Below, piece by piece: positions 1 through 5,634 of a stretch of 12,663 bases of DNA (position 1 is its first letter; every line of letters begins with the position of its first letter). The translations under genes were made by a program, and so were the position numbers. Below the pieces are notes generated by a model. The model was not told the DNA's origin and ran no database searches. It saw nothing but the letters and a program-made list of their open reading frames with translations. Location of the stretch: contig JAUWQU010000026.1 in NCBI GenBank assembly GCA_030610965.1, positions 1-12,663 on the forward strand. Reading direction: 5' to 3'. This DNA comes from Phycisphaerae bacterium. GTDB lineage: Bacteria; Planctomycetota; Phycisphaerae; SM23-33.

Positions 1-1
1 G

Positions 2-310
2 GTGATCGTGGACGTGTGCATCGACCAGGGCGGATGCGTCGAGACGGCCCGGCCCACGACGCACCACGAGCCGACGTACATCGTCGATAACGTGGTTCAC
101 TACTGTGTGGCCAACATGCCCGGCGCGGTCGGCCGAACCAGCAGCCAGGCTCTGTGCAACGCCACGCTGCCTTACGCCCGCAAGCTGGCGGCGCTGGGCG
201 TGGAGAGGTTCGCCGCACTGGACGCCGGCCACGGCCTGGCCGTGAACATGCGCGACGGCAGAATCACCAACCGCGCCGTCGCCGAGGCATTCGCCGACCT
301 GCCGTCGTGA
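2..310 (+). CDS. ald: Alanine dehydrogenase, C-terminal part (5' end outside window)
   Basis: This is the last 102 residues of an NAD-dependent L-alanine dehydrogenase, which interconverts L-alanine and pyruvate plus ammonia in the cytoplasm. The fragment opens inside the highly conserved segment VDVCIDQGGCVET, whose Asp belongs to the active site in characterised family members. PTTHHEPTY and HYCVANMPGAVGRTS follow; the latter holds the conserved Asn of the nucleotide/substrate region. The end, ATLPYARKLAALG, is also typical. Family members are about 370 residues, so roughly the first three quarters lie left of the window. The GTG at base 2 is an internal Val codon, not a start. The stop is TGA at 308-310. 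The gene converges on the unknown gene at 411-1490. Identification is firm from motifs; physiological direction (alanine use or synthesis) cannot be read here. Confidence 0.93.
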   Translation: MIVDVCIDQGGCVETARPTTHHEPTYIVDNVVHYCVANMPGAVGRTSSQALCNATLPYARKLAALGVERFAALDAGHGLAVNMRDGRITNRAVAEAFADLPS

Positions 311-326
311 CGGCGGGGAAAAGACA

Positions 327-402
327 TCTCTCGCAGAGGTCGCAGAGAAGAAGATATAGGGGCCAATCTATGCGATCTGCGCCCTCCGCGCTCTGCGGGG
401 AG
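327..402. repeat. GCAGAG-type inverted repeat between convergent genes
   Basis: The left arm (327-347) reads CGCAGAGGTCGCAGAG at its core. The right arm (384-401) reads CTCCGCGCTCTGCGGGG, whose reverse complement is CGCAGAG followed by CGCGGAG. The arms therefore form an imperfect inverted repeat with about 36 bases between them. A related half-element occurs at 4981-5007. Short GC-rich elements of this look are scattered between genes in many environmental bacterial genomes; that remark is from memory. The position between two convergent stop codons fits a terminator or stabilising hairpin. Confidence 0.6.
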
Positions 403-411
403 AATGTTTTT
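384..411 (+). terminator. Possible intrinsic terminator of ald
   Basis: Within the right arm of the inverted repeat, CTC-CGC can pair with GCG-GAG, with a two-G bulge and the loop GCTCT. AATG and five T follow at 407-411. That is a short stem with a modest U-run, placed 74 bases after the ald stop. It abuts the stop of the opposing gene. The larger fold with the left arm at 327-347 competes with it. Plausible but weak; no folding energy was computed. Confidence 0.33.
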
Positions 412-1490
412 CAGTTCTGCGGGGGATTGTCGGGCGTGTCGTTCTCGTCCTCTTCGTCGTCAGGGAGTTCCAGCCCGGCGGCGTCGGCGAAGGCGTCCGG
501 GTTCGGGTAGGATGCGGCCATTCTCCCGATCTGCTGCACGGCCCCGCTAAGTTGGCCGCGATGCTCCGGCGGGGCCAGCGAAAGGATGTCTTCGACGGAT
601 GGACTGGTTGGATTGCCTGCGTCCAGGTCCTGTTGCGGTAAGTTGGCGCTGGCGGCAAGCATGAGGAATGCCGCGTCCCTGAGGTGAGGGTGGGGCTCTT
701 CTCCGTTGGCGAAGCACCACTTCAGGGCGGCGTTGTACATGCCCTCGGCGGTGCCACCCAGAACTTCCTCGAATTCACGCTTTGCTTCCTCGTCGTCCCA
801 CTCCTCGTCTTGCTCATCATCAAACTCGTCTTCATCCTCGTCATAGTCCTCATATTCCTCGTAGTCGTCGGCGAAGTCATCGCCGTCGTACATCCCGGCA
901 ATGTAATCAACGTCGGGGCGCGCGAAGAACTTCTCGACGTCGCCGTCGATCAGGCGGTCGGCGAGGTGGCTGATGGGTCCGACGAAGCGGTACTTGCCGT
1001 CGATGCCGAAGTCGCTGATGTCGGCCGAGGCCCAGTCGTCGCCGACGCCCATGGCCTTGACCCACTTGCCATAGTCCGGCGGCAGACGGAAGCCCATCTC
1101 CTTGGCTTGGCGGATGCCCCCGGCGATTAGTCGGCGGGCCTCGTCGGGGTCAAGGTCGACCAGCTTGAAATCCGCGCGGGATTTCGCGGACTCCATAAAG
1201 TCATGGTACTCCTCCTGTGTGATATCGAGCCGCCCCCAGGCGTCCTTGAGCCCCATGCACCACTTGTCGACGAGGAAGCACGCCAGCGTGGGCGGGCGAT
1301 TCGGCACGGACACCCGGGCATAGATGCTGAAGAGCCCCTGTGTCCGGCAATTGTCGTTGACCTTGCAGGACTCGACTCGCCCCGCGGCCGCCAGACGCTT
1401 GTATGGGCTTTCATTGCGAAGCTTGATGGACTGCTTGTGCTTGAGCTTCTGCTTGAGTCGCCGTCGTTCCTTCTTGGTCGGCTTGGACAT
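411..1490 (-). CDS. Uncharacterised protein with basic N-terminus and acidic tract
   Basis: A 359-residue protein of unknown function. Residues 1-36 are strongly basic (KKERRRLKQKLKHK). Residues 50-200 look like a folded domain: FLVDKWCMGLKDAW (72-85), LDPDEARRLIAGGIRQAKEMGF (113-134), PPDYGKW (137-143) and GKYRFVGPISHLADRLI (165-181). This order (a V-D-x-x-C-x-G-L/V-K segment, then a helix ending LGF/MGF, then a P-x-x-D-[YF] segment) resembles a recurrent uncharacterised bacterial family I remember but cannot name. Residues 202-235 hold 25 Asp/Glu among 34, a natively acidic linker. Residues 240-340 are again helical, and the tail is acidic (PDDEEDEND). No signal peptide or membrane segment is present. 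The ATG at 1490 is chosen over one 39 bases upstream because an AAAGGAGG ribosome site precedes it by 8 nt. It may share a transcript with the activase, 88 bp upstream. Confidence 0.82.
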   Translation of the reverse strand: MSKPTKKERRRLKQKLKHKQSIKLRNESPYKRLAAAGRVESCKVNDNCRTQGLFSIYARVSVPNRPPTLACFLVDKWCMGLKDAWGRLDITQEEYHDFMESAKSRADFKLVDLDPDEARRLIAGGIRQAKEMGFRLPPDYGKWVKAMGVGDDWASADISDFGIDGKYRFVGPISHLADRLIDGDVEKFFARPDVDYIAGMYDGDDFADDYEEYEDYDEDEDEFDDEQDEEWDDEEAKREFEEVLGGTAEGMYNAALKWCFANGEEPHPHLRDAAFLMLAASANLPQQDLDAGNPTSPSVEDILSLAPPEHRGQLSGAVQQIGRMAASYPNPDAFADAAGLELPDDEEDENDTPDNPPQN

Positions 1491-1498
1491 GAGTTTCG

Positions 1499-1506
1499 CC
1501 TCCTTT
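1499..1506 (-). promoter_or_regulatory. Ribosome binding site deciding the start of the 411-1490 gene
   Basis: On the minus strand AAAGGAGG lies 8 nt before the ATG at 1490, a near-perfect Shine-Dalgarno sequence. The longer reading frame starting at 1529 has no comparable site and would place this sequence inside the coding region. Confidence 0.75.
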
Positions 1507-1578
1507 GCCTGGTGCCAAAGCGGCATCATACCGGCGGGGTCGGCGGGAATGCAAACGGCAGGACCCGCCTATGGGCCA

Positions 1579-4500
1579 TTACCGCGCCTCGACCGCCATC
1601 GCCTCTCGGCGCCACGGGCGGAGGATGCCCTTGCTGTCGAGGTAGGCCTCGCAGCGGGTCATCATGCCCGCGTCGTTTGCGTGGCTGTCGAACTGGAGCG
1701 TCAGGAACGGCTTGCCCGACGCCTTGCGGACGAAGTGCTTGATGAACGAGTCCGGCCCGCACTTGAAGTTCGTGATGTAGATGATGTGCAGGTTCGGGTA
1801 CTCGCTGACCAGCTTGGCGGCCGAGAGAATCTTCTGGCCGAGGTCCCAGTACATCGACGAGTTGACGTCTCGCACGTCGTAGTCGTCGAGGTTGAGGAAG
1901 TCCTGCGGAATGACGTTCACGCCGTAGTAATCCCGCAGTTTTTGGCCGACCGACAGATTCATTCCGGCGTCGTGGATGTTGTAGGGCCGGCCGACCATTA
2001 CGATGGCGGCCTCGCCGGTTTCGACGATGCGGTCCAGTGCCTTCTGACCGGCGGCGTATACCTTGCCCAGGAAGGCGTCCTGTGCCGCGAAGCCCTCAGC
2101 AACCGCACGTGCGATCTGCTTGCGCGAGTGGCCCAGGGCCTTGAAGAACGCCGTCAGCTCGCGTGTGACGTAGGGGCGGCCCTGGCGGAAGTGGACCGTC
2201 GGCGTCCAGAACCGCCGGGCCTCGCCCATCAGTTGCGGGGCCTGCCGCACCACGAAGGGCAGCGTCTGGTGCCACGGGCAGAGGTGGCTCTCGGTGTGCA
2301 GCCAGCGCGTTTCCATCGAGATGATGTTCGGCAGCATGATGTAGTCCACGCCCTTGGCCACGAGGTTGGCGACGTGCCCGTGCGCGGCGATGATCGGGAA
2401 GCACGGCTCGGCCACCACGGTGTCCAGTCCGTCCTGGACGATCTTCTTATTCGTCGGGTCGCTGAGAACCGTCCGGTAGCCGAGATGTGCAATCGCCGTC
2501 CGCCAGAACGGCAGCATGCTGTAGGAGAACATCGTCAGCGGTATGCCGACGGCCTTAGCCCCGGCGGGCGGCTGCGGCAGGGCCGAGTCGTCCAGCAGAA
2601 GCTCCGACCGAAGCGCCATCAGATTATCGATCACCGGCTCGCGGGCCGCCTTGGACTGCTTGCGGAAACGCTCCGAGCACTTGTCGCCCCAGTAGGTCTT
2701 CTCGCCCTCGACGTTGAACTCCTGGATCTGGCAATGGTTCGAACAGCCTTTGCACGTGAACTCGCGGAGCGTGTAATCCACCTGCGACAGGTCGTATCCG
2801 CGGAAGCGGCTGGCGGGTCGAACCGTCTCGGCCTCGAACTGCTCGGCGGCGCCGACGGGGATGTACTGGCCGACCTTCGTGCCCTCGGAGGCCGCGGCGG
2901 GCTTGCCCGGCTCGAAGAGCATCTTGTCGCGAGCCAGCAAAGCAACGCCGATCGCGCCTATGACGCCGTTGTACGGCGGGACGACGATCTCCTTGCCGCA
3001 CACGGCCGCGAATGCCGCGGCCACCGAGTCGTTGTACGCCGTGCCGCCCTGAAAGAAGATGCAATCGCCGATCTTCCGCCCCCGCACAACGCGGTTGATG
3101 TAGTTGAAGACCACCGAGTAAGCCAGCCCGGCTACCAGGTCGGGCTTCTCCGCGCCGCGCTGGAGGTAGCTGGTCACGTCGCGCTCCATGAAGACCGTAC
3201 ACCGCTCGCCAAGCCGAACCGGGGCCTGGCTGGACAGAGCCAACTCCGCGAACTCGCCCTTGATTGCGATGCCCAGTTCCTCGGCTCGCTCTTCGAGGAA
3301 GCTGCCCGTCCCGGCCGCGCATGCCTCGTTCATCGTGAAGTCCACCACGATGCCGTCCTGGAGGCTGATGTACTTGGAATCCTGTCCGCCGATCTCGAAG
3401 ATCGTGTCAGGCACGCGCCCGCCCAGGAGCCTCTGGCCGACGTAGGTCGCGCCGGTCTTGTGGCAGGTGATCTCGTCATTGATGGTGTCGGCCCCGATCA
3501 GCGCGCCGATCAACTCGCGGCCCGAGCCGGTCGTGCCGGCCCCGCGAATGTTGAGGCGGTCGCCCCACTGGTTCTCGATCTGCTTGAGGGCCTCGCTGAC
3601 CACCTCGATGGGCCGGCCCCGCGTGTTGGTGTAGATCTCCTCGACCATCCGCCCGTCCTCATCGATGACAACCACGTTAGTCGATACGCTGCCGATGTCG
3701 ATGCCCAGGTACGCGTCGATGCGATCGACGCCGTAAGGCATCTCGAACGGCTCGACCTGGTCGCGAAGCAGCAGGACGTTTTCCATCGTCAATGGCGCGG
3801 TCGTGGGGAACTGCCCGCCGGTAGTGTCGCCCGTGGCGGTAAGCTCGTCCAGGTCCGACAGGTCCACCGCCTGGGGGGCCTGTGCCGCGACGGGCGCGGC
3901 CCCGACCGCGGGCATGTGGGCGTAGGCGCCGGGAATGAAAAGCTGCGACTCGTCGAGCTCGAAAGTCTCGCGAAGGGACCGCACGACGGCGCGGTTGGCG
4001 GCAAGCCCGCCCAGAAACACCGCCGGCGCCTCGACCTGGTGCGACCGCACCACGGCTGTGCGAAAGTTGCGAGCGACCGCGTTGCAGAGCCCGCGAAGCA
4101 CCTCGGCAGGGTTGTAGCCCTTTTGCTGGGCGTGGATCATGTCGGTCTTGGCGAACACGCTGCACCGCCCGGCCACCTGGGCCGCCCGCTCGGCCGAGAG
4201 GCAGATATCGCCGATGTCCTCCACCGCGTAACGCAGCCTGCCGGCCTGCTGGTCTATAAACGAACCCGTCCCGGCCGCGCAGTCGCCGTTGGTGGCGTAA
4301 TCGACTATGGCGTAGCTGCCGTCTTCGTTTTCATCCAGGCGGAGGTACTTCGACGTCTCGCCGCCCATCTCGAATACGGTGCGGACCTTCACGCCCGCGG
4401 CGGCCAGGCCGGAGGCGATGGCCTTGAACTCGTTGACCGTCGACGCCCCGATCTTCTCGGCCAGGACCTTCGCGCCGCTGCCGGTCAGGCAGAGCCCGTC

Positions 4501-4737
4501 GATCCCGCCCGAGCCGATGGCGGCGAGAATGTCCTGGAGCAATTTCGCTCCGGCGGCCACGGGCTGGCCGCGCGTGCGGCGATACTCGCTGACCCATACA
4601 CGCCCTTTGGCGGCGGGGGCGGTCGATATGGCCTCGAACTTGCCCTCGCCGGCTGGCAGTTCTGCGTCCGCATCGGTGCAAAGCACGGCCGCGGTTATGC
4701 TGACCGCGCCGATGTCGACTCCCACGTACCAAGCCAT
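1579..4737 (-). CDS. Tandem BadF/BadG/BcrA/BcrD ATPase, 2-hydroxyacyl-CoA dehydratase activase
   Basis: A 1052-residue cytoplasmic protein. Domain 1 (1-285) starts YVGVDIGAVSITAAV and carries EMGGETSKY, CAAGTGSF (C153) and RCSVF (C192). Domain 2 (343-605) starts YLGIDIGSVSTN and carries EIGGQDSKY, CAAGTGSF (C473) and RCTVF (C513). These are the ASKHA ATPase motifs and the two cysteines that hold the shared [4Fe-4S] cluster in homodimeric HgdC-type activators. A cysteine cluster follows, CKGCSNHC (C662, C665, C669) and GDKC (C687). Then come a DUF2229-like region (about 728-870) and a segment with VGRPYN and NFKCGPDS (about 912-1000). Known relatives use ATP to inject electrons into 2-hydroxyacyl-CoA dehydratases or benzoyl-CoA reductases; the partner here is unknown and no dehydratase subunit gene is in view. 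Many relatives I recall are longer, near 1400 residues. The ATG start is supported by AGGAG 9 nt upstream. Confidence 0.9.
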   Translation of the reverse strand: MAWYVGVDIGAVSITAAVLCTDADAELPAGEGKFEAISTAPAAKGRVWVSEYRRTRGQPVAAGAKLLQDILAAIGSGGIDGLCLTGSGAKVLAEKIGASTVNEFKAIASGLAAAGVKVRTVFEMGGETSKYLRLDENEDGSYAIVDYATNGDCAAGTGSFIDQQAGRLRYAVEDIGDICLSAERAAQVAGRCSVFAKTDMIHAQQKGYNPAEVLRGLCNAVARNFRTAVVRSHQVEAPAVFLGGLAANRAVVRSLRETFELDESQLFIPGAYAHMPAVGAAPVAAQAPQAVDLSDLDELTATGDTTGGQFPTTAPLTMENVLLLRDQVEPFEMPYGVDRIDAYLGIDIGSVSTNVVVIDEDGRMVEEIYTNTRGRPIEVVSEALKQIENQWGDRLNIRGAGTTGSGRELIGALIGADTINDEITCHKTGATYVGQRLLGGRVPDTIFEIGGQDSKYISLQDGIVVDFTMNEACAAGTGSFLEERAEELGIAIKGEFAELALSSQAPVRLGERCTVFMERDVTSYLQRGAEKPDLVAGLAYSVVFNYINRVVRGRKIGDCIFFQGGTAYNDSVAAAFAAVCGKEIVVPPYNGVIGAIGVALLARDKMLFEPGKPAAASEGTKVGQYIPVGAAEQFEAETVRPASRFRGYDLSQVDYTLREFTCKGCSNHCQIQEFNVEGEKTYWGDKCSERFRKQSKAAREPVIDNLMALRSELLLDDSALPQPPAGAKAVGIPLTMFSYSMLPFWRTAIAHLGYRTVLSDPTNKKIVQDGLDTVVAEPCFPIIAAHGHVANLVAKGVDYIMLPNIISMETRWLHTESHLCPWHQTLPFVVRQAPQLMGEARRFWTPTVHFRQGRPYVTRELTAFFKALGHSRKQIARAVAEGFAAQDAFLGKVYAAGQKALDRIVETGEAAIVMVGRPYNIHDAGMNLSVGQKLRDYYGVNVIPQDFLNLDDYDVRDVNSSMYWDLGQKILSAAKLVSEYPNLHIIYITNFKCGPDSFIKHFVRKASGKPFLTLQFDSHANDAGMMTRCEAYLDSKGILRPWRREAMAVEAR

Positions 4738-4746
4738 AAATCCAAA

Positions 4747-4751
4747 CTCCT
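4747..4751 (-). promoter_or_regulatory. Ribosome binding site of the activase gene
   Basis: AGGAG on the minus strand, 9 nt before the ATG at 4737, within ATAGGAGTTTGGATTT. It fixes the activase start at MAWYVGVDIG, which also matches the expected beginning of the ATPase fold. Confidence 0.7.
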
Positions 4752-4812
4752 ATTGGCCCCAAGTGAAGGACTCATCTCGCAGGTTGCTTTGTCCGGTTTC
4801 GGCGCCGCCTGA

Positions 4813-4854
4813 GCGGAAACCCCGCGGATATTCCTCCGGGGCTGACGTTTCCGC
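4813..4854 (-). promoter_or_regulatory. Strong hairpin in the presumed activase 5' leader
   Basis: GCGGAAAC (4813-4820) and GTTTCCGC (4847-4854) form a perfect 8-bp outer stem. Inside it CCCCG pairs with CGGGG, and a short GGA/TCC helix tops the structure. It lies about 75 bases upstream of the activase ATG and the pairing is the same on either strand. No U-run follows on either side, so it is not a simple intrinsic terminator. I do not recognise it as a known riboswitch class; it could be an RNA control element, an mRNA-stabilising stem or a protein-binding palindrome. Confidence 0.45.
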
Positions 4855-4980
4855 TTGCCCGCCGGCCGAGCTTGCGACGGCGCACCACATCCGCTTTTAC
4901 AGTCGCAGAAGTATACAACTTGTTGCCGCGAAAGCCTATGAAAATCCGGCTCTTGACGGGGCCCGAAGGACGGTTCACAT

Positions 4981-5007
4981 CGCAGAGATCGCGGAGAACG
5001 CAGAGTG
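4981..5007. repeat. GCAGAG-type repeat, half element
   Basis: CGCAGAGATCGCGGAG followed by AACGCAGAG matches the arms of the inverted repeat at 327-402 in wording and period. No clear opposite arm is visible within the next 150 bases, so this is a half or decayed copy. It does not encode anything recognisable. Confidence 0.5.
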
Positions 5008-5227
5008 GAAAGAGCAAGAGGAGAAGCGGAAGGGCAGCGGATTACATGGACAAGAGAGAACAGAGATGCGTTTCTCTTCGGCGGGCGCAAAAAGAAGGCC
5101 TCCACGCTGTGCCGGTCAGGATCCGGGAAGAAGAACCCATTATTTTAGGTGGGTGGCTGCCGGCTGCCGAAGCTGCCTTGGACGAGGCCTCCCAATAACA
5201 GGATATCGGTTCTTCTCAACTAGGATC

Positions 5228-5242
5228 CCGTGTCGAACACGG
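5228..5242 (-). promoter_or_regulatory. Short perfect hairpin downstream of candidate promoter
   Basis: CCGTGT and ACACGG form a perfect 6-bp stem around a 3-base loop. On the minus strand it would lie about 30 bases after the predicted transcription start of the promoter at 5278-5306. No T-run follows. It could be part of a structured leader or an operator; the evidence is only the symmetry. Confidence 0.3.
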
Positions 5243-5277
5243 TAGAGGCTTCTTCTATATTCAATTTGCTATAAGGT

Positions 5278-5306
5278 ATTATACCACGCATATCATCGAC
5301 TGAACA
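5278..5306 (-). promoter_or_regulatory. Candidate sigma70-type promoter reading toward the activase
   Basis: On the minus strand a consensus -10 TATAAT (5278-5283) is preceded directly by TGG, an extended -10. Seventeen bases further upstream is TGTTCA (5301-5306), a poor -35. The region is AT-rich in a GC-rich window. If used, it gives a leader of about 530 bases before the activase ATG, containing both hairpins and the GCAGAG repeat. The -10 lies in a small palindrome, GGTATTATACC, so the opposite direction cannot be excluded. Confidence 0.4.
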
Positions 5307-5331
5307 GTACGAATCCTTGAGCAAATAGCGC

Positions 5332-5557
5332 CGGATGCTGACCAATCGCGGTGGGCAACTTGTGCGGAATCGCGCATCCATCGAAGGCGCCGTTATCTAC
5401 CGCACGGCGACGGCGGCGGTCAGGCGCGCAACTCGGCGGAGAAATCTTTTCGCAGCGCGGCGAAAATATCTTCGACCTGCGAGTCTACTTCTTCTCCTCG
5501 CAGCGTGCGGTCGGCGGCGCGGTATTCCAGAGCGACCGTCACGCTCTTGCGCCCGGC
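5332..5557. repeat. 226-bp direct repeat, left copy (pheT tail copy)
   Basis: This matches 10218-10443 base for base without gaps, apart from five mismatches counted by eye, at 5355, 5392, 5410, 5464 and 5468. It carries the final 45 codons and stop of pheT plus 88 bases of pheT downstream sequence, in the same orientation as the intact gene. Similarity stops sharply after 5557. To the left it fades within a few bases of 5332, where the differences are mostly transitions. Confidence 0.95.
5420..5557 (-). pseudogene. Truncated duplicate of the pheT 3' end
   Basis: In frame this encodes residues 626-670 of the PheRS beta chain, from AGRKSVTVAL to KDFSAELRA and the stop. It is only the last half of the FDX-ACB anticodon-binding domain. 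Relative to the intact gene it has two amino-acid changes, E655D (base 5468) and L657F (base 5464). Both coding differences are non-synonymous, so nothing shows the copy is under selection. The frame continues open on its 5' side to 5614 with unrelated sequence and no convincing ribosome site. It lies 77 bases beyond the helicase stop on the same strand and is best read as a non-functional relic of the duplication. Confidence 0.88.
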
Positions 5558-5615
5558 TCTTCCACACAAAACAGCGAGGGGGCGCCTTGTGCGGGGCGCG
5601 GAGTTCTTCCGCAAA

Positions 5616-5630
5616 ACCGTGCAGGACGGT
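5616..5630 (-). terminator. Weak hairpin after the helicase gene
   Basis: On the minus strand ACCGT and ACGGT pair across the loop CCTGC, and three more T follow. It begins four bases past the helicase stop codon. The stem is only 5 bp and the T-run is short, so it is a marginal terminator. Confidence 0.25.
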
Positions 5631-5634
5631 GGTT

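Larger units (their letters stand above)
4738..5331. other. Gene-poor stretch upstream of the activase
   Basis: I see no convincing gene here. Short frames on both strands lack good ribosome sites or recognisable motifs. The best of them is a 50-codon plus-strand frame at 5046-5198. The stretch holds a leader hairpin (4813-4854), a GCAGAG repeat (4981-5007), a small perfect hairpin (5228-5242) and a candidate minus-strand promoter (5278-5306). The part from about 5240 to 5330 is visibly more AT-rich than its surroundings. Confidence 0.6.

Noticed and set aside
684..1130. Plus-strand frame with a very hydrophobic, membrane-like stretch
   Set aside because: The apparent membrane segment is simply the complement of the Asp/Glu-rich tract of the minus-strand gene, since GAC/GAG codons read as GTC/CTC.
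1324..4812. Plus-strand open frame of 1162 codons
   Set aside because: It lies antisense to the activase. The minus strand has clear ATPase motifs and a good ribosome site; the plus frame has low-complexity, Leu/Val/Arg/Asp-rich translation typical of the mirror of a GC-rich gene.
4772..5105. Minus-strand short frames overlapping the leader
   Set aside because: They run through the GCAGAG repeat and the leader hairpin, have Arg/Pro-rich translations and lack ribosome sites.
5046..5198. Plus-strand 50-codon frame in the activase-upstream gap
   Set aside because: The purine-rich GAAGG upstream is too far from the ATG (about 13 nt), no motif is recognisable, and no neighbouring plus-strand gene supports it.
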